Below, in pieces: positions 21,301-29,019 of a stretch of DNA of 64,000 nucleotides. The stretch's first letter is position 1; each line of letters opens with the position of its first letter. The translations under genes were made by a program, and so were the position numbers. Origin of the DNA: Ilex aquifolium (lineage: Eukaryota > Streptophyta > Magnoliopsida > Aquifoliales > Aquifoliaceae); NCBI GenBank assembly GCA_951799425.1, contig OX637391.1, positions 24,724,551 to 24,788,550 on the forward strand, given 5' to 3'. The notes below the pieces were generated by a model that was not told the DNA's origin, searched no databases, and saw only the letters and a program-made list of their open reading frames with translations.

Positions 21301-22336
21301 TTATGTACTTCTCAGCTTTGGCCAATACCTCGGCCATGGTTGCCTGAGGGTTCTTGGATACGGAGAACATCAAGTCCTTGGATTGCACTCCTAATCCTGC
21401 TATAAAGGCTGTTATGGCAAACTTCTCGTCCGGGATATCTACCTTTAGCGACTCCGAGTTGAACCTCTGGACATAAGACCTCAGGTTCTCTTGAGGTCCC
21501 TGTTTCACATTCAGTAGGTGGTAGCTCGGCTTTCTGTATATCCGAGCTCCTATAAAGTGAGATACAAAAGCTATGGAGAGCTCTTTAAAGGATGAGATCG
21601 AGGCGGGTGGAAGCCTGTTAAACCAGGCTAGGGCAGAGCCTTTCAATGTGATGGCAAAAGCTCTGCAGCGTACAGGGTCCTGGTATCCATGCAGCTCCAT
21701 CTGGTTCTTGTATGTGTTGAGATGATCTACGGGGTCTTTTGTTCCGTTGAAGACCTCTATTTGTGGCATCCTGAACTTCGGAGGGAGAGGGAAGTGTAAC
21801 ACTCCAGTGGTGAACGGGGACTCGGTCTGTTGTACTAGAGCGTCCATTGTAACAAGAGCCTTGTTCTTTACTGCCTCCTTCATGTGGCTGAGCTCTTGCT
21901 GGATGTCTTTGAAGCGTTGCTCCCAGTGCTGCTCTCTCCTGTCTTGCGGGTAAGGGAAAAAATCGTCCCTCTCACCCCCATCGTTCTGACTTTGCACTTT
22001 CTCGTTGTGGCCATCCCTAGGGGGTAGGTAAGGAGCATGCCCCCGGGTCTGGTTGCTTTCTCCTCCTTCGTTGACCTCTCTAAGGGGGTCCCAGTGTCGT
22101 TGTTCCCTATGAGGGGGATTATTCTGGCCTTCTTGGGCCGGTCGTGCCTCCTGGGGGCGCTGTATGAGCTTTGATAGCTCTGCATTTTCCCTTAGCAAAC
22201 GTTGGTTGACCAGGCGAAGGGCCTCCATCTCGTTATTAACGGGGGAATTAGCCTCTTGGACGTTCCCGGGTTGTCTGCCGTTGGTGGCTTCCTGCTGATC
22301 TTTCATTCGTGGTAGGTTTGTTTGACTTCTGCTCAT
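18356..22336 (-). CDS. Tat-1 gag-protease-reverse transcriptase-RNase H polyprotein
   Basis: 1326 codons. An N-terminal coiled coil lies at about 30-62. Gag capsid core is about 174-350 (PQIEVFNGTKDPVDHL), then an Arg/Ser-rich stretch and a CX2-3CX4HX4C-like knuckle at 458-471 (CEFHRDHGHQTDDC). The aspartic protease active site is LIDNGSSADI (597-606). Reverse transcriptase is about 830-1010, with YIDDM at 966-970 intact. The first RNase H (about 1100-1230) lacks the usual first catalytic Asp (YLAVSNFST). The archaeal-type RNase H begins at about 1244 (LSVDGAANAQGSG) with Asp, Glu (NNEAEYEA) and Asp (CSDSQL) present. The frame stops at TGA (EESYEA-stop-GEKM), where CGA is expected. All other parts are open, so the copy is young. 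Confidence 0.93.
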   Translation of the reverse strand: MSRSQTNLPRMKDQQEATNGRQPGNVQEANSPVNNEMEALRLVNQRLLRENAELSKLIQRPQEARPAQEGQNNPPHREQRHWDPLREVNEGGESNQTRGHAPYLPPRDGHNEKVQSQNDGGERDDFFPYPQDRREQHWEQRFKDIQQELSHMKEAVKNKALVTMDALVQQTESPFTTGVLHFPLPPKFRMPQIEVFNGTKDPVDHLNTYKNQMELHGYQDPVRCRAFAITLKGSALAWFNRLPPASISSFKELSIAFVSHFIGARIYRKPSYHLLNVKQGPQENLRSYVQRFNSESLKVDIPDEKFAITAFIAGLGVQSKDLMFSVSKNPQATMAEVLAKAEKYINGEEALLSKVGSSSIQKDKGKEEKKRDRSPRRERGRDRSPRRDRDRSPKRRGNVRDRLGPPQPELQPRYPPRQLTPLTATVSQILYEVQNEKFLKWPPRMKADPTKRDPSKFCEFHRDHGHQTDDCIQLKREIEFLIQRGHLRRYVAQEDRNRAQPPPQQQAPAQHQQPLGEIKVISGGFAGGSESSSARKAHLRRVKAGEALEVQAVSKAPRLSTAITFSDADLEGYQHPHDDPLVIRAVVANRTVHRVLIDNGSSADIIFALAFDKMGIGSEKLEPVSAHLLGFLGERVLPLGSIQLVLTMGDPPCQTTTTVKFLVVDAPSAYNMLLGRPSLNAMKAIPSAYHMVLKFPTENGVGVVRGDQRVARECYMASTKQKEVESVQLDELDMRDELDARPMPSEELEPVQLDEDPEHLTYVGSKLSRGIKDLLIQFLKENIGVFAWRQGDMRGIDPTIITHKLSVNPTYKSVKQKMRCFAPERQKAINEEVSKLLHAKAIREVDYPTWLANVVLVKKTNGKWRLCIDFTDLNRACPKDSFPLPRIDLIVDATAGHELLSFMDAFSGYNQIMMDPADQEKTSFVTGQGTYCYQVMPFGLKNAGATYQRLVNRMFQKQVGTSMEVYIDDMLVKSLKAELHIGHLAESFRILKEYKMKLNPAKCAFGVSTGKFLGFIVNSRGIEANPEKIKAVLDMQPPSNTREIQRLTGRIAALSRFVSRSSDKCQPFFQVLKKAFQWDTRCEEAFQTLKTYLSSPPVLVSPLEGEVLTLYLAVSNFSTSAALVREQDRAQQPVYYCSRALRGAEERYPKMEKLVLALVTAARRLRPYFQAHTIEVPTDQPMKQVLHKPESSGRLVKWAIELSEFDIRYKPRTTIKGQVLADFIAKFTTTAPPEATQLAPDLLTWKLSVDGAANAQGSGAGLILTSPDGIDVDYALKFRFKASNNEAEYEAVIAGLNLAHSMEAEQLEICSDSQLVVKQIEESYEA

Positions 22337-22396
22337 ATTTCAAGTTGTTACCATCAGTCACTGAGAGATCAGCTTATTTGTAATAGGAACAGTCGT

Positions 22397-22414
22397 TTCC
22401 CACAGACGGCGTCA
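22397..22414 (-). other. Primer-binding site of Tat-1
   Basis: The minus strand reads TGACGCCGTCTGTGGGAA, one base from the TGGCGCCGTCTGTGGGAA form common in Tat elements. It lies 3 nt inside the 5' LTR end at 22418. Confidence 0.78.
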
Positions 22415-22417
22415 AAC

Positions 22418-23108
22418 TGATGGTGTAAATCTCCGTGAGTGAGCTACGTGACAGGAATACTTCGCATGAATGATTTACGTGGGGTATTGTGTAATGTCTG
22501 AGTTACAAGGCTCGTATCTAGTAATACTGATTGATGTTTTGGGGGATGAAGAAAGGGGCGACAACACAGTGGGGTTATAGTGGTTCACCGGCCTGAGCTC
22601 AGCTAGTCCACTCTGCAATGGAGTCTCTAGCTCCTCTCTTTCTTATTGACCGAGTTGAATGTATTACAATTTTTGTATCAGGGGATTGGGGTTCTTCGTG
22701 GCTCTCTTTCCAATGGAGGCTTGCCCTCCCTTTTATAGCCTCCTACTTACCTCTAATACTGATTTTATTTCCTATGATCAAGGGATCTTCCTTCCTCTCT
22801 CCTCCCAATCCCGGAATTCCCTCAACTCCCTCTGGCTGGCTTCAAACGGTTTATATCCCGAGATCTTTGCCTTCTACCGGGGGATTCTCCTTAATATTTG
22901 GAGAGGATTGAGAGTTTCGTGCCTTGGTTTTTGCTTCCTAGTTATCCTGCCGGTACCTGCTATCATTCGGCTGTCTCCTTTCCCCCCTTGCTACGGTTTC
23001 ACCTGTAGGGAGCTCTGGCTCTAGGCCTCTGAGCTATGAACCCTTCACCTGACCTCCTGAGCTGAGCTCTGTATCTGGGCTCATGTTTGGAGTTTATTTT
23101 AGGCATCA
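22418..23108 (-). repeat. 5' LTR of Tat-1
   Basis: 691 bp bounded by the inverted ends TGATG and CATCA, next to the PBS. The bases after it are TCACT; the matching duplication should lie left of the window. The second LTR is also outside, so the boundary rests on the PBS position and terminal symmetry. Confidence 0.75.
22731..22737 (-). promoter_or_regulatory. TATA box of Tat-1 LTR
   Basis: The minus strand reads GGCTATAAAAGGGAGGG, a clear plant TATA box in U3. Transcription would run towards gag at 22336. Confidence 0.7.
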
Positions 23109-23179
23109 TCACTACCTTTCTTTCTACACTAGTTTCTTTGCTATCTTTCTATTCATACAAAATGTTGGAGGAGGTGATC

Positions 23180-23533
23180 ATGGAAAGAAAGAAAGCAAAG
23201 CGACCAGCCGTCTCGAAAGTCAGAAAAGCGAGAGCTCAAGCTTTGAGCTATATGAAGAGGAAAGACTCTGTTAAGAAGAAGACAATGGAGCTTGCCACTT
23301 TGTGCAATATCAAAGCATATCTGGTGATCTTTGGACCTGATGATGGGAAGGTCAAGACATGGCCGAAAAACCAGAGTGATATGAAAGCCGTTATCGAAAT
23401 GTTCAAAGACAAACGCAAGACAGGCAATAACGGGGAGAGGACTCGAGCTTTGAGCGAAAAGATCATGCTAGGTGGAAAAAATATCTTTAATTGTGTGAAG
23501 AAAGAGAGTTTCAATAGGGTTTTTCCAAACTAG
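23180..23533 (+). pseudogene. Type I (M-type) MADS-box transcription factor gene, 5' part
   Basis: An intronless frame from the ATG at 23180 (MERKKAKRP) rather than the upstream in-frame ATGs at 23087 or 23162, because M-type proteins begin just before the MADS domain. The domain covers about residues 1-75: basic N-terminus, SYMKRKDSVKKKTMELATLC, then IKAYLVIFGPDDGKVKTWP, which resembles Mbeta/Mgamma (AGL80/AGL103-like) proteins acting in the female gametophyte and endosperm. The frame stops at residue 117 (FPN), short for the family. Homologous-looking sequence resumes after a DNA transposon at 24688. The Tat-1 LTR ends only 71 bp upstream of the ATG, so the native promoter is largely cut away. 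Probably a pseudogene, though the DNA-binding domain is intact. Confidence 0.7.
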
Positions 23534-23783
23534 GACGATAAATGGTTTCATGGGCTAGAAAGAGAGTCATGCTCCGTTTGCTATGATGAAAAAATTGAAG
23601 GATGAAAATTTGGAGGGATAAATAAAACATCATTTTTGGTAAGGAAGGAAAATGGGAAGGATGAAAAAGTTGATGGATTAACTTTCCTTCCAACTCATCA
23701 AAATCAATCCCTCTAAAATCGGAAAGAAAGTGGATGAAAAGTTAATTATTTGTGTTAAGATGTATCTTATTTGTCTATATATC

Positions 23784-23790
<7 letters not shown>

Positions 23791-23836
<46 letters not shown>
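23791..23836. repeat. (AT)n microsatellite
   Basis: About 22 AT dinucleotides in a row within the DNA transposon. Confidence 0.95.
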
Positions 23837-23837
<1 letters not shown>

Positions 23838-23889
23838 AAAATAAAAAATAAAAAAATATTTAAAATAAAAATATTTTTTCCATCTTAAC

Positions 23890-24519
23890 TAGGAGTGAAA
23901 TTTTTTGACTCAACACGATGACACGACTCGAACTCGACACGAATTTTATGACACAAACTTGATTATAACTCGACACGAACTTGAAAATGACCTGACACGC
24001 GAACAAGAAATGTAAAAAGCTCATATTCAAATCATTCAGTCAAATTCAAAATTGACATCATCAACCCATTTATTTAAACATACACACTTTCTCTATTTTC
24101 TTGTTTGTATGATAATACGAAATTAACACGAAACTAACATGTTTAACTAGTATTATAGACATAATATGTTAATTATTTGTAACTATTTAATAAGCACTGA
24201 CATAATTATTATATAAAAAAGATATTTTTACTTATTATTATTATATTTATTTAAGTTAATTTTTAGTTTGTAGAGAAAATACTAACATATAGATTCAATT
24301 AAGTGAAAATAAAATATTAGTGTTAAATTTTTTATTCAAAGTTTATGTGAGTCAACACTAATACGAACACGAACACGACACGAAAATAAACAAGTTAACA
24401 TTTCAACTCGACACAACACAATTAATTAAATGAGTTGAGTTAGGTGTGACTAATATTCGACACAAACCTGTAATAACTCAACACAAATCTGACACGATAC
24501 GACTCGATTGGCACCCTTA
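23890..24519. mobile_element. Possible hAT-like MITE nested in the DNA transposon
   Basis: The left end TAGGAGTGAAAT and the reverse complement of the right end (TAAGGGTGCCAATCGAGTC) resemble the TAGGGGTGNCAATCGGGTC ends of a widespread plant hAT-type MITE. The interior is full of ACACGAC/CGACACG motifs typical of that family. I found no matching 8-bp target duplication. Confidence 0.4.
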
Positions 24520-24687
24520 ATTTTGGCCGGTACAAAAAAATAAATAAATAAATAAAAATTAGTTATTTTTATTTTCTATTCATCCAACCAAACACAAAAG
24601 AAGGAAAGTGTATCATTCATATTTTTTTCCTTGAAAAATAAAAAAATGTATCCCTCCTACTTTTCATCATTCTTACAAAACGTAGCA

Positions 24688-25126
24688 TCAGTGAAAGTTT
24701 TCTTGCAAGAGGCGGAATCCATGCTGTTAAAAAGAGAACGGAGTTGTTGGCTATGTTCAATGAGCAAAACAAGGCTACTGTGTTTCAGAAGAAACCACCC
24801 AAACTCCTTACCGGTTTGATGCTGACGAGTTGAAAAACTTAGACATATTGCTGAACGATACTATGTGTTGAGAATAATCTCAAGAATTACAAAGTTTTCA
24901 GTCCAAGGATTTTGGAATGGTGGGTGAGTTTGATCTTTACCAGTCCTCACAAACCATAATGTCTTCTGGTAGTGAATATTCATTCAATCCTTCAATTCCA
25001 TTTGATACCCATGTGTTTTCTCCAATACCAATACCATCAATGGATTGCTACTACAGTACTCTATTTTGCTATGGAATAGAAGATCCTACTTCATTTAACC
25101 CCAATCTGGGTAGCTTCTACGATTGA
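24688..25126 (+). pseudogene. 3' remnant of the M-type MADS gene
   Basis: Readable in shifted frames: AVKKRTELLAMFNEQNKA, then FDADELKNLDILLNDTM, then an open tail from 24917 (MVGEFDLYQSSQTIMSSG) to a TGA at 25126. Its composition suits the C-terminal region of M-type MADS proteins, which is poorly conserved. Stops and frameshifts separate it from the 5' part. Assignment rests on position and orientation. Confidence 0.5.
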
Positions 25127-26246
25127 GTTCGGAAAGTTGCTCGCAATTGATCTGATTGTCCCTTTTCTTAGTATTCTGGAGTTCTTTTTTTATAGGGCTT
25201 CAACTACTGGTACTTGGTTCTTCCATGAGATTGACTGGGGTTTCATTAACTATTCTTAGTTGTAATTATTTGATTTTAATCCTCATTTATCGGTACAATA
25301 ATTTGCATTTTCTTGAAGAAGGGGTTCAAGATTTTGTCCAGAAATAGGTCAGTAATTTTTAATTGTCTTTTTGCGATTTAATCCATCGAATAGAATTTTT
25401 AGCCAGCAAAATTACAATATAGAAGAGATGTACGACCAAATATCAGTTTAAGTTGCATTGATTGGATGCGAAGAGTCTCTAACACTAGACGGCTCCTGAT
25501 CTTCTATATAGTTGCTTTCTTGTTATGTATTTTACTTTTTGTTGGTTAATTAAGTTGTTCTTTTGATATGTAATGTTTAACTCCATGCATCTGATGTTTT
25601 TTTTTTATTCTCCAAGAATTAAAACTAGTAATAGAACAAATCATCTCAACTGGGTAGGTGTAAATGTTGCATAGAGATCCCTATCAGTACACTACTATTG
25701 AAATATAAGTAATATTATTGGGATCTAATTTTAAAATTTGACAATAAAATTTAGAATATTGTGATTATTGAATTAATGATGAGTCCTAGAAAGTCTTAAA
25801 AACTAAGGGCTAATGATCTTCTATATAGCTGTCTTAGGTCATTTGTTTTTTTTTTCCTCGTGTATAATATGTAACGCATTGCCATTGATGTTCTGTTTTT
25901 GTTACCTAAATAATATCAGAACAAATCATATCAAAGGGTAGTTATAAATGTTGGATAGAGATTCTCACATTACTCAATTTTCCGTACATGTGAGATCACT
26001 CACTGTATGTTTGCGGAGAACATTAACATATACCGTCTCTCATGTGAATTCGTAAGGAGTGAATTGCTTTGAGAATTTGAAAGAAAATGTACCATAGGTT
26101 TTATTATAGGGTTTTAGATCTGCATGGAAAAAAATTGTTTTTTAAGCCTACAGTTGTGGGCCTCAATTGGTTCCGCCTTGATTTGCACTGGTGAATCAAG
26201 TATATCTAATACATTTTTTTTCTCTATCTTCTTCTTAATAGATGGT
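25127..26246. other. AT-rich intergenic sequence
   Basis: Two internal stretches look related (a paragraph with CTTCTATATAG and ACAAATCAT motifs near 25495-25660 and again near 25815-25930), suggesting an old duplication of about 300 bp. No gene or recognisable element. Confidence 0.4.
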
Positions 26247-26366
26247 CAACCACATAATAGTTTTTTTTTTTTTTTTGATAGTGAAACGAGAGTCAACACC
26301 AAATCACCTCTTAAAAGAGGCAACCTGGTGAAGACTTATACACACACACACAACCCCAAGGCTACC

Positions 26367-26377
26367 CGATGTGGGAT
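26367..26377 (-). promoter_or_regulatory. USE motif of SINE unit 2, with TATA at 26335-26340
   Basis: Same motif and the same 26-bp spacing as unit 1. This pair lies inside the retroposon, so it would be carried with every new copy. Confidence 0.65.
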
Positions 26378-26590
26378 AGCCCCAGTCCCGCCCGGTGAAC
26401 ATTGACGCACCCATTGGTTTTGGAGGACCGGGACCCACGACCGGGGCCCGGAGGCCACACACGCACACCACTCGCACACCGCTCAATTTTTCTTTTTTTT
26501 GATAGTGAAACGAGAGTCAACACCAAATCACCTCTTAAAAGAGGCAACCTGGTGAAGACTTATACACACACACACAACCCCAAGGCTACC

Positions 26591-26601
26591 CGATGTGGGA
26601 T
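26591..26601 (-). promoter_or_regulatory. USE motif of SINE unit 1, with TATA at 26559-26564
   Basis: ATCCCACATCG on the minus strand matches the plant snRNA upstream sequence element RTCCCACATCG exactly. TATAAG lies 26 bp downstream, closer to the Pol III (U6) spacing than to the roughly 33-bp Pol II spacing. Confidence 0.65.
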
Positions 26602-26814
26602 AGCCCCAACCACATAATAGTTGGTAACCCAATTTGTCCCACTTGAATTCCTATAGGTGTTACCAAAAACTGAAATTAAGAAAAAAAACTTCAACTGGAT
26701 CTCAATTCTAAATATAACGGCATAATAATATAAGAGAAACATATTTCTCATAATTTTTTTTTTTTGTAGATAGATAAAAGAGAGAGACTACCCTACCCAT
26801 TGGGTATTTTTTGA

Positions 26815-27265
26815 TATCAAGTTACCAATTGGGTGACATTGTGATTCAATTGGATAAAATTATACAAGTATTAGATTGTTTAGAATTGTAAGTAGTAAAA
26901 TTACAATACCTCCTATGTGAAAATTGTATTCCTCCCTCAAAGTCCTCCCTGCAAAATGGTATCAAGTTACCATTTGGTTGACATTGTGATTCAATTGGAT
27001 AAAATTATACAAAAATGAGATTGTTTAGATCTGTAAGTGGTCAAATTACAATACCACCTTCGTTTGATGAAGAAAATTGTATTTCTCCCTCAAAGTCCTC
27101 CCTGCAAAATGGTATCAAGTTACCAATTGGGTGACATTGTGATTCAATTGGATAAAATTATACAAAAATGAGATTGTTTAGATTTGTAAGCGGTAAAATT
27201 ACAATACCTCCTACGTTTGATGAAGAAAATTGTATTCCTGCCTCAAAGTCCTCCCTGTAAAATGC
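26815..27265. repeat. Tandem triplication, unit about 150 bp
   Basis: Three head-to-tail units begin TATCAAGTTACC at 26815, 26960 and 27113. They share GACATTGTGATTCAATTGGA and CCTCAAAGTCCTCCCTG. The first unit is slightly shorter. No coding potential. It adjoins the 3' LTR of Tat-2. Confidence 0.88.
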
Positions 27266-27791
27266 ACAAACTACCTAGGACCGAAGTGCTTCGATCAAAG
27301 GCACTCTGATTCTTAAGTCAGTAACTGTATATAAAGAATATGTATGCAAAGAAGATTCTACTTACCTCTCACAGTGTATCCTGAGTGCTTTATATAGATC
27401 TTGCCTTGTTTCTAGGGTTTCCCTTATTGGGGGGATGTGGCACATCTCCCCTCACTTGGGAGTGTTTGTTGGGGATTGCTGAAATCTCTCTAGACGCTCC
27501 CTCAACTGCAGCTCTTCTGAGCCATTGACTTTGCCTGGTTGTTGCACCTAAATTCCCTAATTGTAGGCGTTTTCCTTATTATTCGATTTTAGTCATATTT
27601 TCAAGCTAAGCTCTGTGCAATTATGCTCGGTATCATGAACCGAGCTGTCATAGTTCAGTTCGGTTCGTCCACAGTTGTTCCTATTTGTACCCCACGTGAC
27701 CTATCCTTTCAAAAACACGTGCATCCTCGCGAAGTGCATCGTACTTGCCTTGTCTCTTCACATTAAATGTTTGTCCTTTAGTTTCCAAGCA
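27266..27791 (-). repeat. 3' LTR of Tat-2 (approximate left edge)
   Basis: The right edge is set by CCAAGCA (27785-27791) next to a purine-rich tract on the minus strand (about 27792-27806, AAAAAAAGGGAA). A TATA box, CTATATAAAG, lies on the minus strand at 27388-27397. The left edge is set only by the end of the 150-bp tandem repeat. The partner LTR is outside the window. Confidence 0.5.
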
Positions 27792-27923
27792 TTCCCTTTT
27801 TTTGGTGGTTGTCCATCTCCTTTAAAAGGGGATGCAAAGTGACACACTCCCACATTTGTTTTACTTCAGACTCTTACTTCTTTTGTTCTTTTACTTTCTC
27901 CCTGTCTGCTTCTCATCTCTCAA

Positions 27924-29019
27924 ATGGCTCTCCTCACCCCAGCAGGCATTCCAACCTTCAATGTCAAATACCAAATTCCTAATGATGTCCACATCTGAGT
28001 TGCTGGTGTCGATGAGCCTTTGATTGGCACGAGAAAGGTCATCCCTATCTATACTCGAGCAATCACTGAAAGTGGCGTGATGTTTCCTCTTCACCCTCTG
28101 CTACTATGGGTGTTTTCAGCCATGAAGGTATGCCCCATTTAGTGTTGTCCTAATTTTTTAAGGGTAGTCATAGGTTTTGCAACCTTGAATGACCTTTTGA
28201 ACGTAAGTATGGGTATTTGGGAGGTCCTATTCTACTATATCCTCAAACCAGCCAGTAACAACTACTACTTAGAGGTGAGGAGGAAAGAACGATATCTGGT
28301 GACTCGCTTTCCTGACTCAAACAAGGGTCATGAAATTGACGTTGTCTTCCTTTTTGGGAATTGGGAGTACATGGCTGGAGACACTCCTTTGTATAGGTGC
28401 CCATAAGAGGAAGGCACACCAGGTATACGAAAAAAAATGCCCTTTGAATTTCATTTCCCCCCTTTTTCCTCTTTTTAAAACTGTTGGCTTACAAACTGAT
28501 TCTCTTCAACCTCCTATTTTTTTTTAGGTGAAATTTTCAAAAGGAAAATTCTCGAGCGTTTTGTGAAGATGGACGACCTAAAGAAAGTGTGGACGTTCAA
28601 TGACAACCTATTTTGTCAAGCCACCACATCCCTCTTAGATACACTCCTACTTATCATTCTTTTATTGCAAAGTTAGCCAATGTCACCCTTGTTGAGGACC
28701 GAGACGCCCAGCAAGCTCCACGTGCTGCTACCCCTCGTCCCTGGCAAAAATTTGTTGTCCCTAAGAAACAGATCGATGAAGAATTATTTAAGTTTTCTTT
28801 CTTCAGGTGATCCTGCCGAACCCACCCCTTCAGTTGTTTAGATTCCTGACAATACGGCTCATCCATTTACTTTGGAGACTGAGAAAATTGTTCTTTTAGA
28901 TGATGCCCCCGAACCCACTGAGACCCAAGTCATTTGTGACACTTCAATTTTGCTGGTCGTTCCTACTTTTGAGGTGGCTCCTACTGACTTTACTATTGTT
29001 TCTTCGCCCACGCAGTCAC
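27924..29019 (+). pseudogene. Antisense extra ORF of Tat-2, N-terminal part
   Basis: Starts ATG at 27924 (MALLTPAGIPTFNVKYQIPND). It runs through conserved stretches LIGTRKVIPIYTRAITESGV, IGFATLNDLLNVS and YYLEVRRKERYLVTRFPDSN to GDTPLYRCP. A likely intron is 28423-28527 (GTATACG ... TTTTTTTTTAG). Exon 2 has IFKRKILERFVKMDDLKKVW, a frameshift near 28610, then RYTPTYHSFIAKLANV and an acidic tail. In-frame stops include a TGA after PNDVHI where CGA would fit. It resembles the plant transposon-derived aORF proteins (Transposase_28-like) found antisense in Tat elements. Athila-1 interrupts it at 29020 in ...SSPTQS. Confidence 0.65.

Larger units (their letters stand above)
12597..23108 (-). mobile_element. 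Tat-lineage Ty3/gypsy element 1 (3' LTR outside window)
   Basis: The minus strand carries 5' LTR (22418-23108), PBS (22397-22414), one long gag-pol frame with a single stop, and a repeat-rich 3' UTR (16318-16825). On the plus strand, downstream of pol, lies an antisense extra ORF with an intron. Dual RNase H (a degenerate retroviral one plus an archaeal-type one) and an antisense extra ORF with 3'-UTR tandem repeats are known marks of the Tat lineage. A solo LTR (12988-14888) and the outer Tekay element interrupt it on the left. Confidence 0.85.
23570..24687. mobile_element. Non-autonomous DNA transposon with imperfect terminal inverted repeats, in the MADS gene
   Basis: The ends are imperfect inverted repeats. 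The left begins TGCTCCGTTTG and reaches GGAGGGATA (23570-23620). The right, read in reverse complement, is TGCTACGTTTTG ... GGAGGGATA (24687-24649). It is flanked by TCA (23567-23569 and 24688-24690). It is 1118 bp, AT-rich, with no transposase. A 3-bp duplication suggests PIF/Harbinger or CACTA-type transposition; superfamily not assigned. Confidence 0.65.
26261..26606 (-). mobile_element. Dimeric SINE-like retroposon with snRNA-type promoter motifs in each unit
   Basis: Flanked by a perfect 14-bp direct repeat, CAACCACATAATAG (26247-26260 and 26607-26620), and ending on the minus strand in a poly(A) of about 16 (plus strand 26261-26276). This is the signature of LINE-type retroposition. On the minus strand it consists of one 108-bp unit with an A-rich tail, a GC-rich linker of about 100 bp, a second identical 108-bp unit and the poly(A). 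The unit copies are 26277-26384 and 26501-26608; the latter overlaps the first bases of the target repeat. Each unit starts with the plant USE motif ATCCCACATCG, then TATAAG 26 bp later, then an inverted repeat around CCTCTTTTAAGAGG. No tRNA-type A/B boxes seen. Confidence 0.75.

Noticed and set aside
18576..22185. Many plus-strand frames of 60-120 codons opposite Tat-1 gag-pol
   Set aside because: They overlap a 1326-codon frame with clear domains on the other strand and show no motifs.
26261..26606. tRNA-derived SINE or a tRNA gene
   Set aside because: No convincing A box or B box (GGTTCGANNCC) and no cloverleaf could be found; promoter motifs are of USE/TATA type.
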